DNA of 64,000 bases from Balanoglossus misakiensis (lineage: Eukaryota > Hemichordata): contig CM082585.2 of NCBI GenBank assembly GCA_040954595.2, positions 2,604,001 through 2,668,000 on the forward strand, given 5' to 3'. Positions 1-11,642 of this stretch are shown here, one piece after another (the first letter of the stretch is position 1; every line of letters begins with the position of its first letter). The position numbers and the translations under genes are program-made. The notes beneath the pieces were generated by a model that saw only the letters and a list, made by a program, of their open reading frames with translations, did no database searches and had not been told where the DNA came from.

Positions 1-955
1 ATGACATCATAGAAAAAGTGCAAAGAACATGGTGCAGAATTTTTCTAGGTGTGCCAAGGAGCACTACCAATGAAGCTGTAATTGGAGAATGTGGGCGGTT
101 GCCAGTGTATGTTCACACAATGAAATGTTGTTTTCGTTACTGGGTGAAACTTATAGAGATGCCACAGGAAAGACTCCCTAGGCAAGCATATTTAATGCTA
201 CATACGTAATCTTGACTGTTTAGGCCGTCAAACTTGGGCAACATCGGTGAAACACATTTTATTTTCGCCTGGATTTCTCAGGAAATAGGCGATAAGCGTT
301 TGTTCCTTTCAGCATTTGAGACAAGAAATTCAGATATTTTGAAGCAACAATGGAAATCACTGTCCGTCCAAAACCAAACTCCGTACATACACACATTTTA
401 AATCATTGTTACAGCCTGAAAAGAAGTTAATGTCATCTGTACACGTAATGTCAAAGACATTTTTGCATGTTTTCGCTGTTCTGCCCTTCCTCTTGCAATA
501 GAGGAGGGAAGAGATCAGAACGTGGACGTTTCAGAGAGACACTGTAGGCTATGCTCTGGTGAACAAATAGAAGACGAGTATCACTTTTTACTTGTTTGCC
601 CCGTATATGACAGTCTTAGAAAACAATATATTGGTTACACTAAAATTCCCCACATTAAAATGTTTGTTAATATCATGAGCGCATCAGAATCCTCAAGTAT
701 TTATGTTTACAATGCCTTTTAACTTAGAGAAAATGTGTTAAAAAACTTAATCTGCTAAGTTCCTCACTTTGTATCCCGAGTACGTACTTCCACACAAGTG
801 CTGCTTGATGTTGTCATTTGTATTATTTGAGTACATGTATTATTTATTTCATTTTCGTACAATTTTCTGATTACCTTTATGCCCTCTTACCTATGGGCTG
901 GAGGCCTTGACAATCAATTAACGTGCACTGTTGTGCACCTGAACAATGAACAACA
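1..955 (+). pseudogene. LINE ORF2 3' end plus 3' UTR, decayed
   Basis: This is the C-terminal end of a non-LTR retrotransposon ORF2, running in from beyond the left edge. The reading around 3-209 gives a 'FLGVPRSTTNEAV' stretch followed by a 'GECGRLP' motif. This matches the region after the reverse transcriptase in the other LINE of this window, which has 'FLLGVRINTTNSAV' and 'GELGRYP' near 22.7 kb. A stop follows, the reading resumes, and 522-722 encodes a Cys-rich terminal motif (CRLC, then EDEYHFLLVCPVY) of the kind that closes ORF2 in this clade. Stops and frame changes show it is dead. The 3' end is placed near 950, after a 'gggctggaggccttgacaat' stretch; the tail is ill-defined. Clade (CR1/L2/Jockey-like) is inferred from general appearance. 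Confidence 0.75.
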
Positions 956-957
956 AA

Positions 958-1330
958 TCAATCACACATTCTCACTGAATCGAAAGCTGTATATGACACG
1001 AGCGCTGATTCAGATTGGATGACAAAGCTAAATGTTATCCTATGATACAGAAACTACAACGTGCCAGATGACAGTTCAAGAGTCATTTATTTAATGTTTT
1101 AAAACGAATTTGGCTAATTTGTGGCCGTGTGAGAAATATAATCTCACACACCAAGGACCTGGGATCATATTTCTCACACTCGTCAGGGATATTTTGTCCC
1201 ACACTCGCCTGCAGCTTGTTTGGGACAGAAAATCCTCAACACATGTGAGAAATATGATCCCACGTCCTTGGGAGTGTGAGATTCTATTAGTCTCACAACC
1301 TTAGGACCTGGTAAAAGATTTCTCAGACGA
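958..1330 (+). repeat. TGTGAGA hairpin element, copy 1
   Basis: A dispersed repeat rich in 'gtgtgaga' and 'tctcacac'. Its core (about 1140-1290) is a long imperfect hairpin in which 'ccaaggacctgggatcatat', 'tctcacactcgtcagggata' and 'ttttgtcccacac' are mirrored by 'gtttgggacagaaaatcc', 'gtgagaaatatgatcc' and 'cgtccttgg'. The same element recurs at about 7741, 12369, 17526 and, reversed, 50575. It has no coding capacity. It looks like a non-autonomous inverted-repeat element, class unknown. Confidence 0.6.
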
Positions 1331-1397
1331 GTTGGGGATATTTTTAGCTCGTGTTAGACAAGCCAAAATATCCCTGATGAGTGTAAGAAATTGTGTT

Positions 1398-1612
1398 AAG
1401 TACACGGTGGTCCCATTCACGGATAATACAAGAAAAAAGTCTACACCGGAGTACATATACAGACAGACACACACACACACACACATCAAGAGATCAACAG
1501 GCAAACATTGGCTGACCCATAAGCTGCCAATGGCATGTGTACTGTACACACACCAAATAGAACAGCTGGTCTCTTTAACAGTTAGCCAGTTATGTAAACA
1601 TGCAGTTACCAA
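1398..1612 (+). repeat. Dispersed repeat with (CA)n core
   Basis: The sequence runs from a 'ggtcccattcacggataa' start, through 'gtctacaccggagtacatat' and a CA/GACA microsatellite, to 'ctgccaatggcatgtgtac' and 'acagctggtctctttaacag'. Copies lie at about 12.85-13.03 kb and 18.03-18.20 kb, and a reversed copy at about 46.20-46.39 kb. The short reading frames in it are products of the low-complexity core. The position next to the hairpin element is conserved among the EGF-cluster copies, so both predate the duplication. Confidence 0.55.
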
Positions 1613-1808
1613 TCACTGTTATTATTGACAAATTGCATCCAAGTCCAGACCCAGGCTTGAATACAATGTTTAAACATAACAACATTGCTTACCCTGCTTC
1701 ATCGAGCTGAACAAGAAATGATGGTTGATAACCAGAAAAATACTGAATAAAAATTCAAAAGTTACAGATACTGGACCTTTCATTGTCCACATATTGTGCT
1801 GGTCTTAC

Positions 1809-1916
1809 CTGTACACTCTCCATTGACCAATCAATATCCCACAGAACAAGTGTAATAAAAAGAGCCTGCTGTATTCACACACTGGCGTTCACAAAGATCT
1901 GCTCTCTTATTGACAT
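1809..1916 (-). pseudogene. EGF exon 'a', copy 1 (damaged)
   Basis: An EGF-like exon on the minus strand with an intact acceptor (TTTCAG before 1916) and donor (GTAAGA after 1809). It is 108 bp against 117 bp in the copies at 13.3 and 18.5 kb. A 9-bp deletion removes the first cysteine (the 'ECM' codons), a second cysteine is replaced by Tyr, and the exon keeps the in-frame TGA after 'VGY' seen in all three copies. It cannot encode a standard six-cysteine EGF fold. It is nearest the 3' end of the EGF array within the window. Confidence 0.75.
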
Positions 1917-1987
1917 CTGAAATCAAAGATAGTTTATTATTTTTAATTTTATTATTATTTATTTCCTGACAAACGTAATACACAAAA

Positions 1988-4560
1988 TCTGAGTTCAGAT
2001 TTGCTGCATTTTGGTCACGTGACGTGACGTCACAAGAGGAACCCTTCAGGTAGACCAGCTTTAGCGATGCTCACAGGTGTCATACGGTGTTTTCGTGCTT
2101 TTCTGTGTAATACCACAATGGCAAAAAGAGGTGGTTGCCGTGGTTGCAGCAACACATTACCTAGACGGAAGTCACCCGTGTGAATTCCCCGAAAACCAAT
2201 GAAAGTCTATGCCACGATCATCGATATTGTACGGTGGATATGAAGCCATCCGGCAGCGGCGGCAGTAACTGTCAATGCATGACCGTTGAACGATAATCGG
2301 CCAGGTTTGAATCACGAGAAGACAATCCACACCCTTACAGGAAAATAGAAGCCTGTCAGTAGGAGAGGTCGACCAGTGATCAATATTCAATTCAGAGCAC
2401 AACTGATCGTTTATACCCGATATTGGTGTTCATCAGTGTTCCAGCGACCGCGATTACACAGTAGTAGGTGAACTGGCAGGATGCGTAAACACAATTTTGC
2501 GCTGGCCGACATCATGTCGAGATTGCTTATAATTATTCACTCTTTCGTCTGGCTACCCGATACCCAGGGACCGCAAACTTCGATAATTAAGGTTGACAGC
2601 AATCAATGTGAAAACTTGAACGTTTAAAATATTACTGTTACTATTTCACATTTTTTCAGTCATACCTTTGTATGGCTTCGGCTGAATGGTCGCCATCTTT
2701 CTTTTCTAATTTCTTTGTTTACAAGTTTTACGTCGCACTATGTCCGACTCATCGGCTCCAAAACACACTGTACAAATTTTGAAACAAAATGTGTTGAATA
2801 AATTTTGCCGCGTGTGAGTGAAAACCGTTTCCAAACTTGGATATTCGTGTGTATCAATGAAAATGTTTCATGCTTTGTGAGCGTGAGTGGGTCGGCTCGG
2901 CATGATCGCCTGTTGCTGTTGGTTGTATGGTTTCATTTTGTTATAATGCAGTATGAAGCATGTGAAGGAACTTTCATGATTACAGCGACAAGTCATAAAT
3001 GTTTCTGTTTGTCATCACCAAAAAGGCATATAGCTTACATGTAATTCAGAAGACAGAATTTTAGTGCTGGCATGGTACATATACATCGCGGCGCGATATG
3101 TGTCATCGCTGCTGACTGCGTGTACACGCATCGGCGCTGATGGAGTTCCCTTGTAATAACACGAGCGTATTTTGTCTGTTGAGGCAGTGATCGAAAATCG
3201 CCAAAAGACCACGATATATCAGTTGTCAATAAGTTGACATTGTCCAAGATAAGTAGATTGAGACCCAACACTCTAGTCCTAAACCTCTGGGCAATATTCG
3301 ACGGTTTAAGATGGGTCCCCCGGATCTTTTTGCCCGTTGCTATGGGCCTTTGCAGGACATTACACCCCGATTTGGACTAAGGCGTTTTCAGAGTCTAACA
3401 AGGGGCTGGTAACTAGTTGAAAATCTGCACGATTGTGAGCGCGCGCCCCCTGACGCCATTGATATGCAAATTAGCTAGGTCAAATTTCAAAAGCCTAAGG
3501 CTTTTTATTCCGTGACCTCAAAAACGAACTTGATACATATTCATTAGTTGCTTGAACCAGGGAAGATCGTGACGGATTTTGTTTTCGAATATTATCGTTG
3601 TATCCTACGATTTCAGCATACCCGTACCACAGCGGAAAAAGTCATCGATTTTAGGTGTTTTTGGACGCACTCTTCCACCGGTATCGCTTCTTAGCACGAC
3701 GAAAACCGAAAAAACGATCCGTCACACTGTGTGGAAGTGCGTTCCCAACAAGCAGGTCAAATTTGACTGGCGTACGTGGCCTATGAAAAAAGCTTTAGGG
3801 ATTTTCGTGAACGGTACAAAATCTCTGTGTACAAAACATTGGATTTTTAGCGTTCGATCCAGTTACTGTGGTTACAGGACGCGCACGCTATCGCTGACCG
3901 CTGCTTTACCGTATTAGCGTGGCGGCCTATGGCCGGGCGGTAGCTGCCGTAAACATACTCGGACAGGGGGTGTGCACACAATCGTGTGTATTTTTAACTA
4001 GTTACAAGCCCCTTGTCGGACGTTCATAACGGTTTCGATCAAAATTGAGTGTAGTGTCCTATAAAGGCCCATAGAAACGAGCAAAAAGATACGGGGGACC
4101 CATCTTAATCGAGGCAGCAATCATTGTGTGTGTAAGGTGCCTATACACATCCGCTGCCATTGCATGTTGTGTACTGCTTGCAATGCGTAGCCGTAGCCTA
4201 ACCGGGATGAGTAGTGTTATTTTTTTCATAATCGCATCTCCCCTAGATGAAAAGGTATATATGTACATTTATTTTGAATGGAACGGGGGATCCAGAGGCT
4301 GACCCAGCAAAGCTGTTTAGATCACAGACATGTATGATTGCAATTCAACCACTGCAATGTACAGTCTTGCAATCGTAAATGGGTTCCTCTTGTGACGTCA
4401 CAGAAATGGGCGTGGCCCAAACAGAAGTTTTTTCTCAGGCCCTGAACATTTTTAAATTTAACATTTATTTATCCATATGAAATAAGTAAAAGGACACCAG
4501 CATTTAACACACAAGCCCAATTATTATTTATCCTCAAAGTGTGTTTCGAGCTAAGATATG
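1988..4560. mobile_element. 2.57 kb insertion with 21-bp inverted repeats
   Basis: Compared with the paralogous intron at 13.38-13.62 kb and 18.56-18.78 kb, this copy carries about 2.57 kb of extra DNA between 'aatacacaaaatctgag' and 'ctctttaaaggataa'. Inside it, 2024-2044 and 4381-4401 are perfect 21-bp inverted repeats that include a CRE-like 'gtgacgtcac'. The exact element ends are not resolved: they could be the 21-bp repeats themselves or lie slightly outside. No transposase frame is visible, so it is non-autonomous. A second inverted-repeat element (3310-4104) sits inside. Several CpG-rich stretches could be exons or promoters of captured DNA, but none reads as a gene. Confidence 0.6.
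3310..4104. mobile_element. TTAA-flanked inverted-repeat element, 795 bp
   Basis: The element is flanked by TTAA on both sides (3306-3309 and 4105-4108). Its ends are inverted repeats starting 'GATGGGTCCCCCGG' on the left and mirrored on the right. The similarity continues for about 130 bp (mirrored 'ctatgggcctt' and 'acaaggggct.gtaactagtt' segments). TTAA target duplications are typical of piggyBac- and Kolobok-type DNA transposons. There is no transposase. The frame at 3579-3917 has no recognisable protein character. Confidence 0.7.
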
Positions 4561-5183
4561 CTCTTTAAAGGATAAAAAAATTACACTTAAAAACCCCAAA
4601 GAAACCAAAACAGTTCTGAAAGACATTCCCTTTAAACCAAAAAAAGCAATGGAATGAAATTGTGCAGAATAAAAAGACGAGTTTTTAAACCCCTTTTAAA
4701 ACTGTCTATAGATCCAGCATTGCGGATAGAAGGTGAGGTTGATGACACATATTCGTAACCACATATTAATTGATCAGTTGATTGTTTTTACACCAAAGTC
4801 CTCAATATCCATGGCAATCTCTTTCTAGGAATTTTAACACTCTCTATCATTCTCATTTTAACAAAATCCCCTGAAACTTGTGTACCCTGTCAGCAAAACT
4901 TTGTCTGATTTTTAAAATACAGATTACTTTTTCACCCTTGCAAACACATTTTCAATGCTAAGTTTTCACATTTGTTAATTTGTTTATATTATGCATAATT
5001 ATAATTGGAAAATTTCTGAGATACAATTTCAACAAACATGTGTTCAGTACGAGTGTGCGGTTGATTTCAAATTTGAAAATGTGTGCAATGGACAGACAGG
5101 ATGCATGTTTTATTGTAACCATAGCAATATACAATCCCCAAACAGTGTAGCCACAGAAGAGATCAATATCCACAGTTACATAC

Positions 5184-5306
5184 CTGCACATGCATGGCCA
5201 TCCTCCAGCACATTGAAGCCTTGTCTGCAAGCGCAGCAATAACTACCATGGGTATTCTGACAATAGTGTTGACACGCATTTCCACAACTGTGACATTTAT
5301 TCATAT
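5184..5306 (-). CDS. EGF exon 'd', copy 1
   Basis: A 123-bp phase-1 exon with a clear acceptor (CCTCCAG before 5306) and donor (GTATGT after 5184). It encodes an EGF-like module beginning DMNKC and ending GHACAG. The conserved 'NTHGSY' and 'GF' positions mark the usual EGF core. Two substitutions relative to the copy at 31.7 kb (Gly to Cys and Arg to Cys) give eight cysteines instead of six, so disulfide pairing would be abnormal if expressed. Symmetric phase-1 exons allow EGF exons to be duplicated without breaking frame, which fits the array here. Function is unknown; extracellular by domain type. Confidence 0.7.
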
Positions 5307-6429
5307 CTGGAGGGTAAGAAGAAATTCGAAATAATTTACAAGCATTACTTTATTCAAGATAAGCCTACTCTTAACTACTGGAATCTCACACCAAAGACAA
5401 CTGGGCTCAGATTATAACAAGATGGGGATAATTTTTCTCAATTTCATCATTTGAGACAACATATCCCCAAACTTATGTAGTGTCGACGTAACATTATAAC
5501 ATAGTTATATCACTGTCAGGCATTTGTGTCCTACAGTCAAGGGGTTTTAGACACCTGCAGTCATTTCGATGGCGTTGGTTTGAATCCCACCAGTGCCAGA
5601 AGTGTGAGATGGTCAACTGGACTTGAGGCGTCTTTATTTCTAAGTCTAGGAGCTACATGCACCAACTAAGGCCTATACAGTGGCTTCTGGATTGAAGAGA
5701 ACTCGAAAACACATGCACTCACTTTTATAGGAGTAAACAGGTGTTAAAATAACATGTAAATTTTAGAATATTTTGTTTAATAGGATTTGTATTCAAATTC
5801 TATTTCTGAGTCTTACACAGTGATGACCTTTTATCATGCATTGATGTGATGCAACCACTCACTAATGCCACACTCTGTACAAATATACATGTTAACCTGA
5901 AAACTGACTTCTTCCAACGGTGAAGCAAGTCAGAATTTTGAGGCTGGGAATCATCTACGTAGTTCCCAGAGTCAATACTGTCACAGTAGTCCATTTCTTT
6001 ATGTACCAAATTGTAACAAAACATTGCTATGCATTCATGTTATCATGATCTATGACATTAATCAGCAATGTTCTATCATGTTAATTTATTCCTTGTAGTG
6101 ATATCATATGCCTTTTTCATAAAGAGGGTGCCCTTCCAAGACGCAAACATGAGGCCAGGTGGTCAAAGAGTAAAAACTTTGTCTTGTGTATCAACACTAT
6201 AGTTGGGACAGACTTTCGACAGCCACATTTTATTGTAAGGTCAGTTTTACACGCAACTTGTATCATGTATACAACAAAGTAGATGAGCTCGAGCAGTACT
6301 CTGTAACCAACTGGCCTCCTTTTTCACATTGTCTGCTTGGAGATGACACCTTATTTTGGAAGTGTGCCCTCTTTATGAAAAATTTTATGATTGTGTTACA
6401 CGTATTACAGACAGAAATCAACACAAGTG

Positions 6430-6615
6430 CAGTCAAACCTGTCCATTATGGCTAGTGAAGGGACTTTCCTAAACTGGCCTTTATAGACAGGTGGCCATTA
6501 TACCTGGTAGAAAAGTCAATTAATGTAGATATAAATTACACAGGGACTAGAATAAAGTGGGCACTATATAGAGGTGGCTGTTTAATAGAGGTGGCCAGTC
6601 ACAGAGGTTTGACTG
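6430..6615 (+). mobile_element. CAGTCAAACC mini-element, copy 1
   Basis: A non-autonomous element of about 186 bp whose left end reads 'cagtcaaacct' and whose right end reads 'aggtttgactg' followed by TA. The middle has repeated 'ggtggcc' motifs. TA next to the end suggests a Tc1/mariner-type origin. Copies lie at 11180-11365 and 16224-16409, and reversed relatives at about 32.9-33.06, 37.43-37.59 and 41.96-42.12 kb. Confidence 0.6.
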
Positions 6616-6764
6616 TATGTTGATTTGTGTCATGAATAATAGACATTTACCAATTATTGAGTGTACAATGTGTAATTTCAGTGTCACATATACATGTACA
6701 TGTATTGGACACTAACATTGCACAAACACCTACATCTTATTTTCTCCCAATTGTAGATACTCAC

Positions 6765-6869
6765 CAACACATGTTTGTTGATTTCTGTGCAACTTAAATC
6801 CTGGTCTGCAACCACACTGGTAACTGGTTGGTGTGTTGTAACATGCTTGTTGGCATGGTGACCAACCAG
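6765..6869 (-). pseudogene. EGF exon 'b', copy 1 (5' end deleted)
   Basis: Remnant of the EGF exon that is whole at 11517-11642. The donor (GTGAGT) is intact. The first 21 bases, which encode 'DNEC' and the start of loop one, and the real acceptor have been deleted, leaving 'tttcaag' directly before 'CTGG'. The remaining reading keeps CQQAC and the CGCRPGF core. The same deletion is present at 16559-16663, so it predates the ~9.8 kb duplication. Confidence 0.7.
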
Positions 6870-7296
6870 CTTGAAAACACAAATATGATAAATTGTGTTT
6901 GAATGAATACATCTGAATTACATGTACAGTTGGCTTTGAAAAAAATATACGACAAGAGAGCAAAATTGTGTGAAACTTGATAAATATCATCTGGCATATA
7001 ACTTGGTCATATCATATGTTTATCTGTACCAGTACTGTATACTGATAAACAAACAATGTAGTAACCACATTAGAAGCTAGTGTTTTGTTAGCCAAAAATA
7101 TCACACACGAGACAACAAACTCATTTTTTTCTAAATGTGTAACTTTGGAAAGTGCCTCATAACTTTTATTTATTATTTTTTTTACATGGTGACTCGCTAT
7201 AATCTTTGTCACATACAACATGTGTAAGCGCCCTTTTGAGGCAGGAAATGCAAAGCAATTGTTGGTCTATCCCCTCCCCACTCAAAAAAAACTTAC

Positions 7297-7419
7297 CTAA
7301 ACAATTGACATGATCTGCACTCAGAGAGAAACCATCATCACCACAACTACAGCTGAATCCACCCTCTGCATTTAGACACCCTCCAGCACAAACAGAATCT
7401 GAACACTCATTATTCACAT
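7297..7419 (-). CDS. EGF exon 'c', copy 1
   Basis: A 123-bp phase-1 exon bounded by TTTTCAG and GTAAGT. It encodes DVNNEC through CLG with six cysteines in EGF spacing (EC, VC, GC, SC, SC, NC) and the core 'EGGFSCSC'. DVN-EC at the start resembles a calcium-binding EGF consensus, although one extra Asn is inserted relative to copy 2. It is intact on its own, but neighbouring exons b and d are altered, so the gene copy is doubtful. Confidence 0.75.
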
Positions 7420-7740
7420 CTGAAAATAGAGAGAACAAAAACATCCATTGTAATTATTCAAGACAATACCAATCCTCCCTTCCTTTAAAAATTTCCCTAA
7501 TGTGAACAAATTCACATGGCTTTGAAATAAAGTATTAACAGTGATACTTCTAATATTTCTAACCGACACAACATTTCTAAACTTTGAGTCTCTTTGTGGA
7601 TTTGTAGAAATGATCTACAAACTGAGCTGTCAGGTCATAACTGTTTGTGCTTTGGCATGAACACATATCCCAGAATGCCCTACAGGGTTGGCAGTGAAAT
7701 TGATAAACTCTTCACCTAAGATTTCAAACTCGTAATAGAT

Positions 7741-8100
7741 TCTCACACTCCTGGCATGCTGAGAGTGTTGGATCAGAGTGTGAGAACAAATCAATCCCAC
7801 ATTCTCACTGAATCGAGAGCTGTATATGATGCGAGCACTGATTGGATGACAAAGAGTTCTTTAACAACATGTGCTAAATGTTATCCAATGACGCGATACA
7901 GAATCTACAATGTGCCAGATGACAGTTCAAGAGTCATTTATTTAACGAATTTGGCTAATTTGTAGCCGTGTGAGAAATATAATCTCATACACCAAGGACC
8001 CGGGATCATATTTCTCACACTCGTCAGGGATATTTTGTCCCACATTCGCTTGCAGCTTGTTTGGGACAGAAAATCCCCAACTCATGTGAGAAATATGACA
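7741..8100 (+). repeat. TGTGAGA hairpin element, copy 2
   Basis: Same family as 958-1330. It starts 'ctcacactcctggcatgctg' and runs through 'gatgacagttcaagagtcat' to the mirrored 'gggatcatatttctcacact' and 'gtgagaaatatga' ends. Homology with the other EGF cluster copies stops abruptly near 8100, in the middle of the element, which marks a rearrangement breakpoint. Confidence 0.6.
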
Positions 8101-8728
8101 CTTGTACAGTACTATGAACAGACCAAACACTGTTCAATTCAACTACACAGAACAAACTAATCGCAAAGTAACTCATGAAGGAAAACGCTGACAAAATCTA
8201 CGCCTACCAGTAATTTTAAATCTGTTAACTGCATTTGAATTCATACAAATTAATTGAAAATCGCCTTTGTGGTTGTCTGATGTCAATTATTTAATTGAAG
8301 AGTTGTTGTGTTAGAGTTAATTTGCCTGAATTGCTTGCCTTTCATTCTGACAGTCAATTATATTTTGAGGAAGCAGCTCCTACTTCTAGATTGAAAATAT
8401 GAAATATTTAAAATATATGTATTTATTATACATCTGGCACCGAGAACAGTAGAATTTAGCGTGCACTAAAAAAGCTGTACGGAATAGTACATACGTAACG
8501 CGTGTTAAATACGCCCCAAGTTTCAAGGCACCCCAACTCACTTTGTACAGGTATGTGTTGTTATGCAGACGGTTTCAAGACACCCCCGCTCCAACGCACG
8601 TAAACAAAAAAAAAGAAGGCTGCTCACTGTTTCAGCTGAGCGGTTTACGATCGATTGTATCGGCATTTTGGGCGTTTTAAAAGCCAAGTAACATGCAACA
8701 CAAGAACTAACGGAGATGTAAGATGTAT
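8101..8728. other. No gene seen
   Basis: Single-copy-looking DNA after the breakpoint at about 8100. It is AT-rich to 8450 and then CpG-richer (8455-8680). No open frame, splice-bounded exon or inverted repeat was convincing. Confidence 0.5.
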
Positions 8729-8871
8729 AATAATAAGGTTATTACAAAAATACAGCAAAGTATGCACTCGGACATTAGCGCCGCGCATCGCCCTCCGCTG
8801 CGCGTCGGGAGATACTTGGCGCTAATGTCCTTGTGCATACTTTGCGGTATTTTCGTAATAACCTCATATTA
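8729..8871. repeat. Long hairpin, 54-bp arms
   Basis: Arms 8729-8782 and 8818-8871 are nearly perfect reverse complements (for example 'gacattagcgcc' against 'ggcgctaatgtc', and 'gcaaagtatgcac' against 'gtgcatactttgc'). The 35-base loop is GC-rich. It looks like a palindromic mini-element; no target duplication was evident. Confidence 0.65.
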
Positions 8872-10744
8872 TATTCCAATTTAAAACACTATATCACAGG
8901 TCATCCTTTCACCAGAGGTTGGCCAAACCTTAAGGGAAACTGTGAGTAATTATTAAAGTATTAAATTATTAAGTAAAGATATTTGGACTTCCAACTCTTT
9001 GGCACAATATTTTTTTAATATAGTAAATGGATAAAATTTTGCTATTTTACACCTAGGGCCAGTGGGCAAGCATTTAAATATAAGAATGCAAGGTTCTCAA
9101 AAGAATGAAAAGTCACTCTTTGTTCCTTTGATTTGTGTATCATTTGATCACTGCAACCATACACTTTCATTGTCAAGAAGTGTCAAAACATCCACAAGTC
9201 TATTTATTAAATGTGAGGTGCAAAGCTAGAAATGGAGATATTACTAGAAGTGTAGTACAAAGACAGCAATTAGCAGTCAGGAAATCAAAGACTTGTTTCT
9301 TACAAAAAACAACAACAAATCAGCCATGCGTGTTGTCAAAAGGACTTTGTACATCACCAATTGCAATGCAGACACAATATGAAAGGGAATGCTAAGGATA
9401 TGGCCTGTTTTCAATATTTTTTACATTCTTGATAGCTGCTGTTATAATATCGCTCAGAAAGCACTTTATCCAACCCCAAGTGATGTCAGTCAACCACATT
9501 AAAACAATACTGTTGATGTTCACAAAATATACCAATGTGGCATGTCACCTGATCAGATTGAAACTGTCAACAATGATGTCACTTCACACACGAAGAAACA
9601 AAAGCATGGCACGTACCATCACTACGATGATGAACTCAAATAAAAAATAGTTTGATACGCTGCTGAAAATGTCAATGCAAAAAAACCTAATGATCGAGTC
9701 CAGTCATACAATATACATCAAGCAACATCGACTGAAAGGTTTCAGAAAGTATTTTCAATACATTGGTTGTTGTTGGTATGCTCAAGGCGTCAGATGAATT
9801 CTCCTTGCTGAGTTTGGTGGTCACCTTTCATTGAACAATGATAGGGCAAGTGCTCACTCACTTCTTCAGTGAATTTCACTGTTTGTTTATCTCATCATAA
9901 AAACTTGGGCACCACAGTCCTTTGGACAAAAATATTCATGTGTGGTGATTTAAAATCAATGTTGCAAGAAGCAGAATTAATCACAGGATTAACGGCTTCT
10001 GATTGAAAAATGCTAAATGCTTAATATGCCATATGCCGCACACAGAGTGATCACATTAGTCAATTGGACCGCTGTTCCAAAGGACTAAAATGATGGCAAC
10101 GTTTTAATATTATATTTATTTTACAAAACCCTTGCATCTCAGCTTTACTTTAAAGTACTTCCATTTACTAGTAGTACAAGTACACATCAGTTAACATTGA
10201 CAGCTAGGCATGATGTCATAGATGTAGGACTTCAAAACTGACATTCTGAACAGTGGGGGCGCTCTATCATAGTGGGTTTTAATGAACATGTGTATTTAAT
10301 TTTGTGAATCAGATATGTCGATGAAAACTGCATATTTTAACAAACGCTTATAGTTAATGCATTTGCAGTATCTAGTCATATTACAGTAATACACCAGACA
10401 TGTTCTTAACTCAATCAATGTGTGTAAGTTCAATTTCTGACCACACTCAGATTACCCAAGTCCATGTGACCAACTCTACTTTATGTATACAGACTTGAGC
10501 TCCAGAAAATTAATCACATACAATACTTGAACTGGAGCCACATCCAAAACTTGACTTTGAGATCTTTTATCAAATGAGATTTCCTTTTAGAATTAGAATT
10601 CCCATGCAATTTTTGTGACAGGAGAGAAAATTTAAATTGGACACCTGCAATCTGAATAATTTCTTCAGTCCCTTTGGTGTTAGACGGGTTTGACTGTACT
10701 GGAAAGTGCAGTTGATATACACAACAAAAATGCTAAAAAATATA
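8872..10744. other. Intron-like or intergenic DNA, no gene seen
   Basis: AT-rich sequence with short chance frames only (9135-9395, 9429-9650). No splice-bounded EGF exon was found. At about 10745 the sequence rejoins a copy of the cluster DNA otherwise at 5930-6010 and 15725-15800. Confidence 0.5.
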
Positions 10745-11179
10745 ATTGTAGACAGTCAGAATTTTGAGGCTGGGAATCATTTACATAGTTCCTAGAATTA
10801 ATACTGTCACAGTAGTCCATTTCTCTATGTATCAAATTGTAATAAAACATTGCTATGCAGTCATGTTACCCTTCCAAGACGCGAACACGAGGCCAGAGTA
10901 AAAACTCGATTGTCTTGTGTATCAACACTATAGTTGGGACTGACTTTCCACAGCCACATTTTATTGTAAGGTCAGTTTTACACGCAACTTGTATCATGTA
11001 TACAACAAACTAGATGAGCTCAAGCAGTACTCTGTAACCTACCGGCCTCCTTTTTCACATTGTCTGCTTGGAGATGACACCTTATTTTGGAAGTGTGCCC
11101 TCTTTATGAAAAAGCCTATAATGTCATGATTCATGAAGTGTTCTGTTACATGTATAACAGACAGAAATTAACACAAGTG

Positions 11180-11365
11180 CAGTCAAACCTGCCCATTATG
11201 GCTAGTGAAGGGACTTTCCTAAACTGGCCTTTATAGACAGGTGGCCATTATACCTGGTAGAAAAGTCAATTAATGTAGATATAAATTACACAGGGACCAG
11301 AATAAAGTGGCCACTATATATATGTGGCTGTTTCATAGAGGTGGCCACTCAGACAGGTTTGACTG
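11180..11365 (+). mobile_element. CAGTCAAACC mini-element, copy 2
   Basis: Same ends as the copy at 6430-6615 ('cagtcaaacct' and 'ggtttgactg' then TA), at the same place relative to exon b. The insertion therefore predates the cluster duplication. Confidence 0.6.
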
Positions 11366-11516
11366 TATGTTGATTTGTGTCATGAATAGCAGACATTTAC
11401 CAATGACTGACTGTACAATGTATGATTTCAGTTTCACATATACATGTACATGTATTAGACACTTACATAGTACAAACACATACATCTTACTTTCTCTCCA
11501 AATTGTAGATACTCAC

Positions 11517-11642
11517 CAACACATGTATGTTGATTTCTGTGCAACTTAAATCCTGGTCTACAACCACACTGGTAACTGGCTGGTGTGTTGTTACATACTT
11601 GTTGGCACGGTGAACAACCAGCTTGATCGCACTCATTGTCAT
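11517..11642 (-). CDS. EGF exon 'b', copy 2 (complete)
   Basis: A 126-bp phase-1 exon bounded by a pyrimidine-rich acceptor (CCCCACAG) and a GTGAGT donor. It encodes DDNECDQAGC, then CQQVC, and the CGCRPGF core, ending TCVG. Spacing is EGF-like with one additional cysteine in the first loop ('GCSPC'). This is the only undamaged copy of exon b in the window. 'DNEC' at the start resembles a calcium-binding EGF. The upstream neighbour is exon c (12076-12195); phases agree. Confidence 0.8.

Noticed and set aside
1301-1628. Overlapping frames on both strands (103 and 98 residues)
   Set aside because: They run through a CA microsatellite and the hairpin repeat, are seen again in other repeat copies, and have no domain character.
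3579-3917. 112-residue plus-strand frame
   Set aside because: It lies inside a TTAA-flanked inverted-repeat element; composition does not look coding and no motif is visible.
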